The notes below the pieces were generated by a model, which was not told the origin of the DNA, ran no database searches, and saw only the letters and a program-made list of their open reading frames with translations. From contig JADGDE010000006.1 of the NCBI GenBank assembly GCA_016745035.1, positions 62,001-126,000 on the forward strand: a stretch of 64,000 nt of DNA. Direction: 5' to 3'. Made by a program: the position numbers and the translations under genes. The stretch is from Thiotrichales bacterium. GTDB lineage: Bacteria > Pseudomonadota > Gammaproteobacteria > Beggiatoales > Beggiatoaceae. Of the stretch, positions 50,399 to 58,983 are shown piece after piece. How positions within the stretch are numbered: the stretch's first letter is position 1; every line of letters begins with the position of its first letter.

Positions 50399-50474
50399 TG
50401 GTGGGTTGTGAAGGATTCGAACCTTCGACCAGCGGATTAAAAGTCCGATGCTCTACCAACTGAGCTAACAACCC
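50399..50474 (-). tRNA. tRNA-Lys (TTT)
   Basis: Cloverleaf on the minus strand with acceptor GGGTTGT paired to ACAACCC, anticodon TTT within GACTTTTAATC and an encoded CCA at 50399-50401. Its 3' end faces the prophage integrase, making it the likely attachment gene. Length 76 nt. Confidence 0.95.
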
Positions 50475-50491
50475 ATATCTCAAAGTTTTAA

Positions 50492-50567
50492 TGGTGGCCA
50501 GAGGTGGAATCGAACCACCGACACGAGGATTTTCAGTCCACTGCTCTACCAACTGAGCTATCTAGCC
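50492..50567 (-). tRNA. tRNA-Phe (GAA)
   Basis: Minus-strand cloverleaf with acceptor GGCTAGA paired to TCTGGCC, anticodon GAA in GACTGAAAATC and encoded CCA. It lies 17 bases upstream of tRNA-Lys and is likely co-transcribed with it. Confidence 0.95.
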
Positions 50568-50977
50568 CCTGAGAAAGCGCGTATTAAACACTATAACGAT
50601 TTAGCTGTCAACATTTTTTTTCATAAAAATAATCTGTTTTTATGATTTTTTTTATTTTTCAATGAATTATATATTTATTTATAATTAAGGCTAGATGCGT
50701 ACAAGATACTTCTTGAATTTAGGCATGGATTTTGTCCGGTAAAAATGGGAAAAATGTCTATGTAGACAAAGTGTAAAATTTTTGCAATCGGCACAGAGGG
50801 TGCTGTACCATGCAAACCTAATCAAGTGATTCAATAAGTTCGATCAAAAAGCACTCTGAAAACTTGCTATATCGAATTTAGCTTTATCAACTATACTTAA
50901 GGTCGTGTTAGGCAATTACCTTGTGTTGGATTCTAGGGTAATTGCACAATTACAGCTAAATCAGCGGAGAAAACAAC
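50568..50977. other. Intergenic region before sensor kinase
   Basis: About 410 bases of AT-rich DNA lie between the tRNA promoter side and the sensor kinase. It must hold the tRNA promoter and the kinase promoter. I see no strong hairpin, riboswitch or gene; GGAG sits 8 bases before the GTG start at 50978. Confidence 0.5.
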
Positions 50978-52801
50978 GTGGAAAAAACAGCAACAGATGC
51001 GACACTGCTTTCTTTTGGGCGACGCTATCTACCCATTGTCTTAAGTCTGACCGTCGGCATCATGGTCTCAGTGCTGCTGTATGTCTATGTGCATGTCGGA
51101 GAACAAGAAAGGATAAAAAACACCTTTGATAAGGCAGCAGAGGATAGGGCGGTCTCGATCCAAAGGGCTTTAGCACATAAGCTAGAACTCATGATGAGCA
51201 CCACTTCGTTTTTTCAAGCCGTGGGTACAGATATAAGTTCTGATACTTTCCGCGCTTATGTGATGCCAATGATTACCACTGACCCTTCTATTCAAGCGAT
51301 TGAGTGGATTCCCGCAGTGACTCAAGAGCAACGCGCTTCATTTGAGGCACAAGCACAATCGGTTCATCCTGAATTTTTTATTAAAGAGTTGGATGAAAAC
51401 AAACAATTGATTCGGGCAGCGCAGCGTGACGAATATTATCCACTCTATTATGTCCAACCTATCGATGGCAATGAAGTATCTGTTGGTTTTGATTTAGGTT
51501 CTAATGTTAAATACCGTGACATGCTAGAGCATTCTCGTGATAACAATGTACCAATGGCTATTTCCCACGTCACTTTAATTCCTGATACCGCGAATCAACA
51601 CGGTTCGGTGGTGTTTTTACCCATTTATAGTCGCGGGATGCCGATTCAAACTTTATCCCAACGCCGTCAAGCTTTTGCTGGTTTTATTATGGGGGTTTAT
51701 CTCGTCGGTGAAGTCTTAGATCAGGCGATGAAAACCTTAGAGCCACGCCCAATTGATATTCGCGTTTATGACCGCTCCCAAGATGTACAAGAAGAAGCTA
51801 GCTTCCTTTATTTGCACCCGGGTCAATTAGATGACAATCTCATTGAACAATTGGATGAAGATGACTTAAATCATGATGCCACTGAGAACAAGCTAAAAAT
51901 TCATAAAGAGTTCTTTATTGCCGGACGTACTTTGCAAGTGATTTGTACCCCAGCTGCGGGCTATCACTTAACCACTGGTAGTGGTTGGCAAGCACCTAGC
52001 GTCTTAATCTTAGGCTTATTAGTGACCTTACTCTTGGCCGTTTACTTCTATAACCGTATGAGCCACGTTTACCATATGGCTGAAGCGGCTGAGCAAGCCA
52101 ACGATGCCCAATCGCGCTTTATGGCGAATATGAGTCATCAATTGCGTACCCCATTGAATGCCATTATTGGTTACAGTGAGCTATTGCGAGAGGAGGCCGA
52201 AGATCTCGACGATCCCACCGTGCTTGAGGACATCGAAAAAGTTTATATTTCGGGTAAATATCTGTTGTCCTTAAGTGATGGTATTTTAGATTTGTCTAAA
52301 ATCAAATCTGGCAAAATCGAATTGCATTCCGAAACCTGCAAAATTCAGCATTTGGTCGAAGAAGTCGAGGGCATTGCAACCTTGTTGGCGAAACAAAATG
52401 GTAACAATCTGGCGGTCAATTGCCCCAATGACATTGGTACGATGCAAACCGATATTACCCGCTTGCACCAAATTTTGTTTAACTTACTCAATAACGCCAG
52501 CGCCGTGACCGAGCAAGGTGAAATTGGGATGAATGTTAGTCGTGAGAGCATCGCGGGTAAAGAGTGGATCCAATTCTCTGTCAGTGACATGGGCGGCGGT
52601 ATTTCAGTACAGCACCGTGATTGGCTCTTGGAAACCTTGGCGCGTTCTGATGTCCATGAATCCACCAGTGGTAATGAGTCCGTGCGTTTAGGCTTAGCTA
52701 TCAGTGCTCATTTCTGGCAAATGATGGACGGTAAGATCGATATTCGTACCGAAAATGGTAAAGGTACGACCTACATCTTGTTGTTACCTGCACACAGATG
52801 A
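50978..52801 (+). CDS. CHASE-domain sensor histidine kinase
   Basis: Translation from GTG after GGAG gives 607 residues. A TM helix at about 18-40 and another at about 340-360 (VLILGLLVTLLLAVYFY) flank a periplasmic CHASE domain (ERIKNTFDKAAEDRAVSIQRAL, IQAIEWIPAVTQEQRASFE). A HisKA H-box (MSHQLRTPLNAIIGYSEL) and HATPase N-box and DMGGGI G-box follow. It would sense an extracellular ligand and phosphorylate a response regulator, none of which is adjacent. It overlaps fxsA by ATGA. Confidence 0.85.
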   Translation: MEKTATDATLLSFGRRYLPIVLSLTVGIMVSVLLYVYVHVGEQERIKNTFDKAAEDRAVSIQRALAHKLELMMSTTSFFQAVGTDISSDTFRAYVMPMITTDPSIQAIEWIPAVTQEQRASFEAQAQSVHPEFFIKELDENKQLIRAAQRDEYYPLYYVQPIDGNEVSVGFDLGSNVKYRDMLEHSRDNNVPMAISHVTLIPDTANQHGSVVFLPIYSRGMPIQTLSQRRQAFAGFIMGVYLVGEVLDQAMKTLEPRPIDIRVYDRSQDVQEEASFLYLHPGQLDDNLIEQLDEDDLNHDATENKLKIHKEFFIAGRTLQVICTPAAGYHLTTGSGWQAPSVLILGLLVTLLLAVYFYNRMSHVYHMAEAAEQANDAQSRFMANMSHQLRTPLNAIIGYSELLREEAEDLDDPTVLEDIEKVYISGKYLLSLSDGILDLSKIKSGKIELHSETCKIQHLVEEVEGIATLLAKQNGNNLAVNCPNDIGTMQTDITRLHQILFNLLNNASAVTEQGEIGMNVSRESIAGKEWIQFSVSDMGGGISVQHRDWLLETLARSDVHESTSGNESVRLGLAISAHFWQMMDGKIDIRTENGKGTTYILLLPAHR

Positions 52802-53298
52802 GTGTAGGCGGCGTTCTCCTGTGGAGCTTTATCCTCATTCCCATTTTGGAGATTTATCTCCTGATGGAAGTGGGGAGCCTGATTGGCTTTTGGGCAACGC
52901 TGGGCATTATTCTGCTCACAGCGATTGTCGGCAGTTTTTTACTTCGTATTCAAGGCGTTTATACTTTGCAAAAGGTACAAACCGCTTTGAATCGGGGCGA
53001 AATTCCTGCCAAAGCTATGATGGATGGGATTTTACTGCTCATCGGCGGTGTGTTGTTACTCACGCCAGGTTTTTTTACCGATGGACTGGGGTTAATGTGT
53101 TTATTACCCGGCCCGCGTGATTTAATCAGCCATTTTTTAAGTAAGCAACTCATCGCCCAGCAACTCAAACAACGGGGCTTTAGCGCCGAGGGCGCAGCAA
53201 CTTATCAGCGTCAGCAACAACAAGCCCATAGACAAACCCAGCAAAGTGAAAAAACCGGCAATGTCACCATTGAAGGGCAATACACGAAAGAAGACTAG
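52798..53298 (+). CDS. fxsA: FxsA family membrane protein
   Basis: The 166-residue protein has the FxsA pattern: N-terminal LIPILEIYLLMEVGSLIG, an FLLRIQG turn, and GILLLIGGVLLLTPGFFTDGLG as a re-entrant or TM helix, then a Gln-rich cytoplasmic tail. FxsA in E. coli relieves F-plasmid exclusion of phage T7; its cellular role is otherwise unclear. It is translationally coupled to the kinase gene, a less common pairing. Confidence 0.85.
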   Translation: MSVGGVLLWSFILIPILEIYLLMEVGSLIGFWATLGIILLTAIVGSFLLRIQGVYTLQKVQTALNRGEIPAKAMMDGILLLIGGVLLLTPGFFTDGLGLMCLLPGPRDLISHFLSKQLIAQQLKQRGFSAEGAATYQRQQQQAHRQTQQSEKTGNVTIEGQYTKED

Positions 53299-53301
53299 CA
53301 C

Positions 53302-54723
53302 ATGATTACCCCTGTTATCCTCTCCGGTGGTGTTGGTAGTCGCCTCTGGCCTTTATCACGCAAACTACATCCCAAACAACTGCAAGCTTTGTATGATGAT
53401 GATACGCTATTGCAGGCGACCAGTTTACGGCTAAAAAACTTACAAGGGCGCAATCCCAGCATTGTGGTTTGCAATGAAACCCATCGCTTTTTGGTCGCTG
53501 AACAATTGCGCCAGATTGAGGAGCCTGCAAGTATTTTGCTCGAACCTGTGGGAAAAAATACCGCTCCTGCTATCGCCATTGCAGCTTATGCGGCTTTGGA
53601 TCAGGACCCTGACAGCGTTTTGTTGGTTTTACCGGCCGATCATTTAATTCAAAATCCGGATGCTTTGTTAGCCCAAGTCCAACAAGGTCATGCCCTTGCT
53701 AACCAAGGCTATCTGGTGACGCTAGGCATTGTCCCTGACCGTGCAGAAACAGGCTACGGTTATATCCACAGAGGCAAAGGCTTTGAGGATTGCGATGCCT
53801 ATCAGGTCGATGCTTTCAAAGAAAAACCAGATAAAACCACCGCGCAAGCCTATGTCGAGAGTGGTGAGTATTATTGGAACAGCGGTATGTTTTTATTTTC
53901 CGCCCAAACCTATTTGGATGAATTACAGCGCTTTGCGCCCGATATTCATAAAAGCTGTGCCCAAGCCTTTGAAGAAAGTGCCTTTGATTTAGACAGCGAT
54001 TTTATTCGAGTCGATAAAGAAAGTTTTACCCAGTGCCGTAGTGATTCGGTCGATTATGCGGTGTTTGAACACACTGACAAAGCAGCCGTCGTGCCTTTGG
54101 ATGCCGGTTGGAATGATATTGGCGCATGGTCGGCGTTATGGTCGGTGGCAGATAAAGATGCACAGCAGAATTATTGCCAAGGCGACGTGTTAGAGAAAAA
54201 TACTCACAATTGCTATATCCGCGCTGAGCATCGTTTGGTTGCTGCGGTCGGCTTGGATAATTTGGTGGTGGTCGAGACGGCCGATGCGGTGTTAGTCGCA
54301 GAAAAATCACAAGTGCAAGATGTCAAAGATATCGTTGCCCAATTGGAAACCAGCGAGCGCTGTGAATCGGAGCTGCATAGCAAGGTTTACCGTCCGTGGG
54401 GCTATTATGAAGTCATGGACGAAGATGAAAACAGCCGTTTTCAGGTTAAGCATATCCAAGTCAATCCGGGCGCAAGTTTATCCTTACAAATGCACCATCA
54501 CCGCGCCGAACATTGGGTCGTGGTGCGCGGCACAGCCAAAGTCCATTGTGATGGCAAAAGCTTTTTATTAACCGAAAATCAATCGACTTATATTCCCTTG
54601 GGCGCAGCACATCGCTTGGAAAACCCCGGCAAAATTCCACTAGAAATCGTTGAGATACAATCAGGCACCTATTTAGGAGAAGATGACATCGTACGCCTAG
54701 ACGATGACTACGGGCGCTTCTAA
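53302..54723 (+). CDS. manC: Mannose-1-phosphate guanylyltransferase/mannose-6-phosphate isomerase
   Basis: The 473-residue bifunctional enzyme has N-terminal VILSGGVGSRLWPLSRKLHPKQL (GTP-binding pyrophosphorylase signature), EPVGKNTAPAIAIAA, and a C-terminal cupin (RPWGYYEVMDEDE, QMHHHRAEHWVVVRG) for the isomerase reaction. It makes GDP-mannose from mannose-1-phosphate for exopolysaccharide or LPS. It follows fxsA by 3 bases. Full length with both activities expected. Confidence 0.92.
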   Translation: MITPVILSGGVGSRLWPLSRKLHPKQLQALYDDDTLLQATSLRLKNLQGRNPSIVVCNETHRFLVAEQLRQIEEPASILLEPVGKNTAPAIAIAAYAALDQDPDSVLLVLPADHLIQNPDALLAQVQQGHALANQGYLVTLGIVPDRAETGYGYIHRGKGFEDCDAYQVDAFKEKPDKTTAQAYVESGEYYWNSGMFLFSAQTYLDELQRFAPDIHKSCAQAFEESAFDLDSDFIRVDKESFTQCRSDSVDYAVFEHTDKAAVVPLDAGWNDIGAWSALWSVADKDAQQNYCQGDVLEKNTHNCYIRAEHRLVAAVGLDNLVVVETADAVLVAEKSQVQDVKDIVAQLETSERCESELHSKVYRPWGYYEVMDEDENSRFQVKHIQVNPGASLSLQMHHHRAEHWVVVRGTAKVHCDGKSFLLTENQSTYIPLGAAHRLENPGKIPLEIVEIQSGTYLGEDDIVRLDDDYGRF

Positions 54724-54737
54724 ACTAAGAGACTACC

Positions 54738-56525
54738 ATGCGCTGTTTAATCCGCCACATTAATCATTACGGTCGTAGCGGGCGTGTCTATAAAGACAAG
54801 CTTGTTGATAAAGACAGCCTCACGATCGGGCGCAGTGTGGATCAGGATTTATTTTTGCCTGATTTGCGTGTGGCACTGCAACATGCGGTGATTTCCGAAC
54901 TCCCTAACGGGCATTATTTACTTCAAGCTCGCACCTTATCAGGGATTCGGGTGAATGAGCGTTTATCCCAATCAGCGACTTTGAATATTGGTGATACCCT
55001 GCGTATCGGTAACACCGATATTAAAGTCAAACAAATCCCCATTGAGAGCCATAATGATGCCCCAGACTTCATGCTTGAAGTCGACAATCATCTCAATCAA
55101 GCCCAGCATCAAGACAGCAGCCACGAAGAAAACTTCAAACTCCATAATCAAGCCGATAGTCAGCAAATTCGCCGCTGGTCATGGTGGTTGTTTAGCAGTA
55201 TTTTAATTTTGTTTTTTGCCATTCCTTGGTTTAGCGTTTACATGGGCGAATTTTATGAACCAAAACTGATCGCACTGGAAGAATGGTATTCTGAAGATAA
55301 AGAAGAATATGTCAGCCTGCCGCCTTTACCCATGCTTATCAGTGATCGGTTTTGGAATTCAGGCACAGTCGCCTCAGCGCATCATTTTTTTAAAGAAGAT
55401 TGTGCGACGTGTCATGAAAAAGCTTTTGAAAAAGTCACTGATAAAGCTTGTGTCAGTTGTCATAAAAAAACCTACCATCATGTTGATCCCAACTTTTTTG
55501 ACCTCGATACCTTGCATAACAGCCCCTGCGCCAGTTGTCACGAAGACCATAATGGCAAACGCCAATTAGTACAACGTGATGATACCCTGTGCAGTCAATG
55601 TCACGGCAACTTAAAAGTCCAAATTGGTGATGACACTGTACTTGAAGATGCCAGTGATTTTGAACACGACCACCCGGCTTTTAAACCGACTTTGATCAGC
55701 TACGAAGATGGACAAGAAATTACCGAGCGCGACCTCATGCTTCAAGATGTCAATATTCGTGAATTTTCCAACCTGAATTTCCCCCATGCGCCGCATGTGT
55801 CTCGCAAAGGCTTGGAGACCATTGATGGCATTTTTAGGCTCTGGTGTGATGATTGTCATATCCATGAACCCGGGCAAAACCATTTCCGCCCGATTGATTT
55901 CAATGCCTTGTGCAAAGACTGTCACCAACTCAGTTTTGAGGCGACGGATCCGTTTCGGGTCGTGCCACACGGGCAATCGGGCGAGGTCATGCATGTTTTG
56001 CAAGAATACTATGCCACTAGAGCGCTGGAAGGCGATTACCATGGCGATGGCGATGTGCCTGATATTGTTGCCCAAGGGCGTTTCCCCGGTGAAAGTCTAA
56101 CTGGGGAAGAGCGTATGATCGCGCTAGACTGGGCGCGCAATAAAGCTGAAGAAGTCGCCGCCGATGTGTTTGAGTTTAGTTTATGTATCGAATGCCATGA
56201 AGTCGAGAAAGTCAAAGACGATCCGCCGCGTTGGGAAATTGCCCCTGTTCGTATCAATCAACACTTTTTACCTCGGGCAAAATACAATCATGATAAACAT
56301 CTGACCATGAATTGCACTACTTGTCATTGGGCAGCTGAATCGGAAAAAAGTAGTGATTTATTATTGCCGACCATTGATAGCTGCCAAGAATGTCATGGCG
56401 GTATTCATGCCGAGAATAAACTCCAGTCCACTTGTGTTGATTGTCATGGCTTCCATGTCGCCACCGAATTTGTCATGGGTAAAGAAGAGGATGAAGAAGA
56501 TGTCTTCGCCGATGAAAATAATTGA
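54738..56525 (+). CDS. FHA domain-TM-decaheme cytochrome c fusion
   Basis: The 595-residue protein begins with an FHA domain (about 20-95: LTIGRSVDQDLFLPDLRVALQHAVIS and GIRVNERL), then a linker and one TM helix at about 149-170 (WWLFSSILILFFAIPWF). The large C-terminal part has ten CxxCH heme motifs: CATCH, CVSCH, CASCH, CSQCH, CDDCH, CKDCH, CIECH, CTTCH, CQECH and CVDCH. The topology places FHA in the cytoplasm and the hemes in the periplasm. It may link redox state to phospho-peptide signalling. The fusion is unusual. Confidence 0.85.
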   Translation: MRCLIRHINHYGRSGRVYKDKLVDKDSLTIGRSVDQDLFLPDLRVALQHAVISELPNGHYLLQARTLSGIRVNERLSQSATLNIGDTLRIGNTDIKVKQIPIESHNDAPDFMLEVDNHLNQAQHQDSSHEENFKLHNQADSQQIRRWSWWLFSSILILFFAIPWFSVYMGEFYEPKLIALEEWYSEDKEEYVSLPPLPMLISDRFWNSGTVASAHHFFKEDCATCHEKAFEKVTDKACVSCHKKTYHHVDPNFFDLDTLHNSPCASCHEDHNGKRQLVQRDDTLCSQCHGNLKVQIGDDTVLEDASDFEHDHPAFKPTLISYEDGQEITERDLMLQDVNIREFSNLNFPHAPHVSRKGLETIDGIFRLWCDDCHIHEPGQNHFRPIDFNALCKDCHQLSFEATDPFRVVPHGQSGEVMHVLQEYYATRALEGDYHGDGDVPDIVAQGRFPGESLTGEERMIALDWARNKAEEVAADVFEFSLCIECHEVEKVKDDPPRWEIAPVRINQHFLPRAKYNHDKHLTMNCTTCHWAAESEKSSDLLLPTIDSCQECHGGIHAENKLQSTCVDCHGFHVATEFVMGKEEDEEDVFADENN

Positions 56526-57030
56526 ACGCTTAAGCGAACAATTACAAACTTTAAGCGATGAACAGCTCAGCGCAGTGGCACAAGGACAAATATTAGTCTG
56601 GCAAAATGATGCTGAGCTGATATGCACTGATGCGCCGACAGCGCCAATAATGCTGCAAGCAGGGCAAATTCAAGCAGCTGATAACCAAGCGCTCAAAGCC
56701 GCATTATTGGCACAAACCGAGTCGCTATATCACGACTTTTATCAAAAAACCCCGTTAAGCCCAGCAGGCTTTCAAGCACAAGTCCAAGACTTATTTGATC
56801 AACATAGCGCAGGGGCATTTGTGGCCACAAGCAACAAAGCTGCGGCTTTTAGTTTATTTGTAGAGCTGGGCGAAGTGATTGTCGAGCCTCAAGGCGCGGC
56901 AAAATTCCCTTATGGTTTATGTTTTCAGCAAAGCTTTTTAAATAGCTCAGAAACGATAGAGGACTGGCTTGAAAACGGCGAGGCGTATGCGCAATATTTG
57001 AGCATGAACGTTTGTCGCTATCAATGCTAA
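56500..57030 (+). CDS. Hypothetical protein following the cytochrome gene
   Basis: From the ATG at 56500 the product is 176 residues; 56512 is an alternative. It overlaps the cytochrome gene by 26 bases, suggesting coupling. The sequence is acidic, with helices (SDEQLSAVAQGQILVW, DNQALKAALLAQTESLYHDFYQ) and a beta-rich C-terminal part. No signal peptide or known domain is seen. It may be an accessory protein of the FHA-cytochrome. Confidence 0.55.
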   Translation: MSSPMKIIERLSEQLQTLSDEQLSAVAQGQILVWQNDAELICTDAPTAPIMLQAGQIQAADNQALKAALLAQTESLYHDFYQKTPLSPAGFQAQVQDLFDQHSAGAFVATSNKAAAFSLFVELGEVIVEPQGAAKFPYGLCFQQSFLNSSETIEDWLENGEAYAQYLSMNVCRYQC

Positions 57031-57041
57031 AAATGCGGTAA

Positions 57042-57057
57042 AGGGACTTAAGTCCCT
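57042..57057. terminator. Palindrome between convergent genes
   Basis: AGGGACTTAAGTCCCT is a perfect 16-bp palindrome in the 42-base space between convergent genes. No T tract follows. It resembles the GGGACT palindromes at 26,960 and 31,983, so it may be part of a dispersed repeat or act as a bidirectional terminator. Confidence 0.45.
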
Positions 57058-57072
57058 GCCATTATCTACTTA

Positions 57073-57387
57073 TTAAGCATAGCTTTTACGTTGACCTCGG
57101 CGTAAACCACCGCCTTGAATAATCACACCATGCACTTGCTCAAGCCCACTGATGGGGATTTCAGGGTAGTTTTTATTTAAAGGCACGAGTGTATGCTTCT
57201 CGTCTTCAATGCGTAATTGCCGAAAAATATACTCATCACCATCGATACCATCAACAGCAAAAACATAAGCCCCATCACTGACCACCGCATCAGGGTCAAT
57301 GATAATAATATTGCCATCTTTAAATTCAGGCTCCATACTATCGCCAATTACCCGTAGGGCAAATGGTTCGCTACCACATTCACTCAT
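57073..57387 (-). CDS. Stand-alone S24 (LexA-like) peptidase domain
   Basis: The 104-residue protein is a peptidase S24 domain without a DNA-binding half: LRVIGDSMEPEF carries the nucleophilic Ser, with DGNIIIIDPDA and YVFAVDGIDGDEY following. The usual catalytic Lys position (VKRL in LexA) reads FRQL, with Arg in place of Lys, so self-cleavage may be lost. It may derive from a phage repressor. It stands alone, convergent to the previous gene. Confidence 0.65.
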   Translation of the reverse strand: MSECGSEPFALRVIGDSMEPEFKDGNIIIIDPDAVVSDGAYVFAVDGIDGDEYIFRQLRIEDEKHTLVPLNKNYPEIPISGLEQVHGVIIQGGGLRRGQRKSYA

Positions 57388-57426
57388 TTATTACACCTCA
57401 ACATGCTTTATCTATCTGGTTTGACT

Positions 57427-57858
57427 TTATGTGGAAACTTGCCACAAATTTTGCCACCAACGTTGTCTATTCATGGGGATGGGTGCTTGATCTTCAATCT
57501 CATCGGGAGGGATTTTACTTAAAACCCAACGCGGGGGGATAATTTGCCCAGAGCTGCCACAAGAGGAACCCAAGTTTTTTGGATCAAAAATTTTGATCAT
57601 GCTGGGGTTTTGAAAATCATCGCTGTAGACGATGCCACAATAATCGTGCTTGTGTTCTTTGCGCAATAAGCCGTCTATTTCTTCAATAAAACGCATCAAA
57701 CTATCGCTGTCGGCACTGTGTTCGGGCAAATCTTTGCCAACAAAGTAAATATACCAACCCTCGGATTGTTGTTTAAGTGTATTCCAAAGCTCATCGAGTT
57801 GTGGCCAACGCAAAGCGCTGGTAAAAGAGCCTTGGAAACATTGTTGATATTCGGTCAT
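57427..57858 (-). CDS. Hypothetical protein
   Basis: The 143-residue product is a cytosolic-looking protein with Trp-rich segments (RWPQLDELWNTLKQQSEGWYIYFVG, PRWVLSKIPPDEI) and two adjacent Cys in SSCGSSG. I do not recognise a family. It overlaps the upstream DUF2259 gene by ATGA, so the two are co-expressed. Seen features are consistent with a small chromosomal protein of unknown function. Confidence 0.55.
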   Translation of the reverse strand: MTEYQQCFQGSFTSALRWPQLDELWNTLKQQSEGWYIYFVGKDLPEHSADSDSLMRFIEEIDGLLRKEHKHDYCGIVYSDDFQNPSMIKIFDPKNLGSSCGSSGQIIPPRWVLSKIPPDEIEDQAPIPMNRQRWWQNLWQVST

Positions 57859-58727
57859 GAGTTTGTCCTCTTATCAGTTATTGGAGTGGGGGCTGCTGGT
57901 TTTTCCTCCACTTTTGGGGGTGTGGCTTGTGGGCGAGGAGGTAAGGTGATTTTAGGGTTTTTACGCACTTTAGGTGCTTTGACTTCGGCCGTGACGACCA
58001 AATAACGCATATCTTCGCCTTCAAAACCAGCGGAAATGACATTGATAAACACAGCGATATAGTTATGTTTTTGATAACTATACCAATAGACATCTTGAAT
58101 ACGATAATTCAAAGGGCAGCCCCGGCTAGGAGGAAGACGCTTATCTTCTTGTAGCACTTGTTGTTGACCACCGCTATGTGTGAGCGTGAGTTTAAAAATT
58201 TTCGGTTTGCCCATGCCATGACAACTGAGGTTTTTACCCTCGTCAATCTGTTTGAAACTTAAATCTAAATCATATTTGTCATAACTCAAACCACCGAAAG
58301 GAATATCTGGGGTAAAGCTAACTTGATTATTTTTTACCCCTAAATCGGTCACCGGATGATGAATAACCCGTTGCCCTGGCAGTGGATAGTGCAATTTTAA
58401 GTCTTCAAATATATTTTGGGAGAAAATGCGGTTACGGTTACGGACGCGGGCTTGGAGGGTTTCTATATCGGCTTTTGGGTCGTCATTTTTAGCTTCATGA
58501 ATAATCGGCTTGGTAACATAAGCATTGCGCTCGACATCGACAAAATACATATTGCTATACGGTACGCCCTGCCCTTCGTTAAAACCATATTGCTCAAAAG
58601 CAAAATAACGCCCATCGGGCGAGAAGCCAATCACGTCTAAATGAGGTATATCAGCATGGAGCGTGTGACTTAAACCAAGGCAAAGACACCAGGCTGTCAG
58701 GGAAAAACGCGATAGTTTGCTTATCAT
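57855..58727 (-). CDS. DUF2259 family secreted protein
   Basis: The 290-residue protein has a signal peptide (SLTAWCLCLGLSHTLHA) and then VIGFSPDGRYFAFEQYGFNEG, the opening of DUF2259 proteins, plus SNMYFVDVERN. A Pro/Lys-rich C-terminus follows. Members are predicted periplasmic proteins of unknown function with a beta-propeller-like N-terminal strand pattern. Coupled to the downstream hypothetical gene. The start is followed by a 256-base promoter region before the malyl-CoA lyase gene, read in the other direction. Confidence 0.75.
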   Translation of the reverse strand: MISKLSRFSLTAWCLCLGLSHTLHADIPHLDVIGFSPDGRYFAFEQYGFNEGQGVPYSNMYFVDVERNAYVTKPIIHEAKNDDPKADIETLQARVRNRNRIFSQNIFEDLKLHYPLPGQRVIHHPVTDLGVKNNQVSFTPDIPFGGLSYDKYDLDLSFKQIDEGKNLSCHGMGKPKIFKLTLTHSGGQQQVLQEDKRLPPSRGCPLNYRIQDVYWYSYQKHNYIAVFINVISAGFEGEDMRYLVVTAEVKAPKVRKNPKITLPPRPQATPPKVEEKPAAPTPITDKRTNS

Positions 58728-58983
58728 GAGTGTGCTCAGTGTGCATCAGCGCTTGCACAAGGCTCCTATTTAAGTGTTTAATAATATTCTAATATTGTGA
58801 CAGCAGTTGACACGAATTGCAAAGTCGCATTCTATCTCACTGATATATAAGAGCTAAAACTATATTTTATCCCTTAGATATGCGGTCAAGCACTGCACCC
58901 AATCAGCAACCATAAGAAAATTATGATATACTCAGCGACTATTTTAGCGCTAACTTATTGATAACATCAACAAAGGATACTCT

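Noticed and set aside
50358-50552. 64-codon frame on the minus strand
   Set aside because: It is a read-through of tRNA-Lys and tRNA-Phe.
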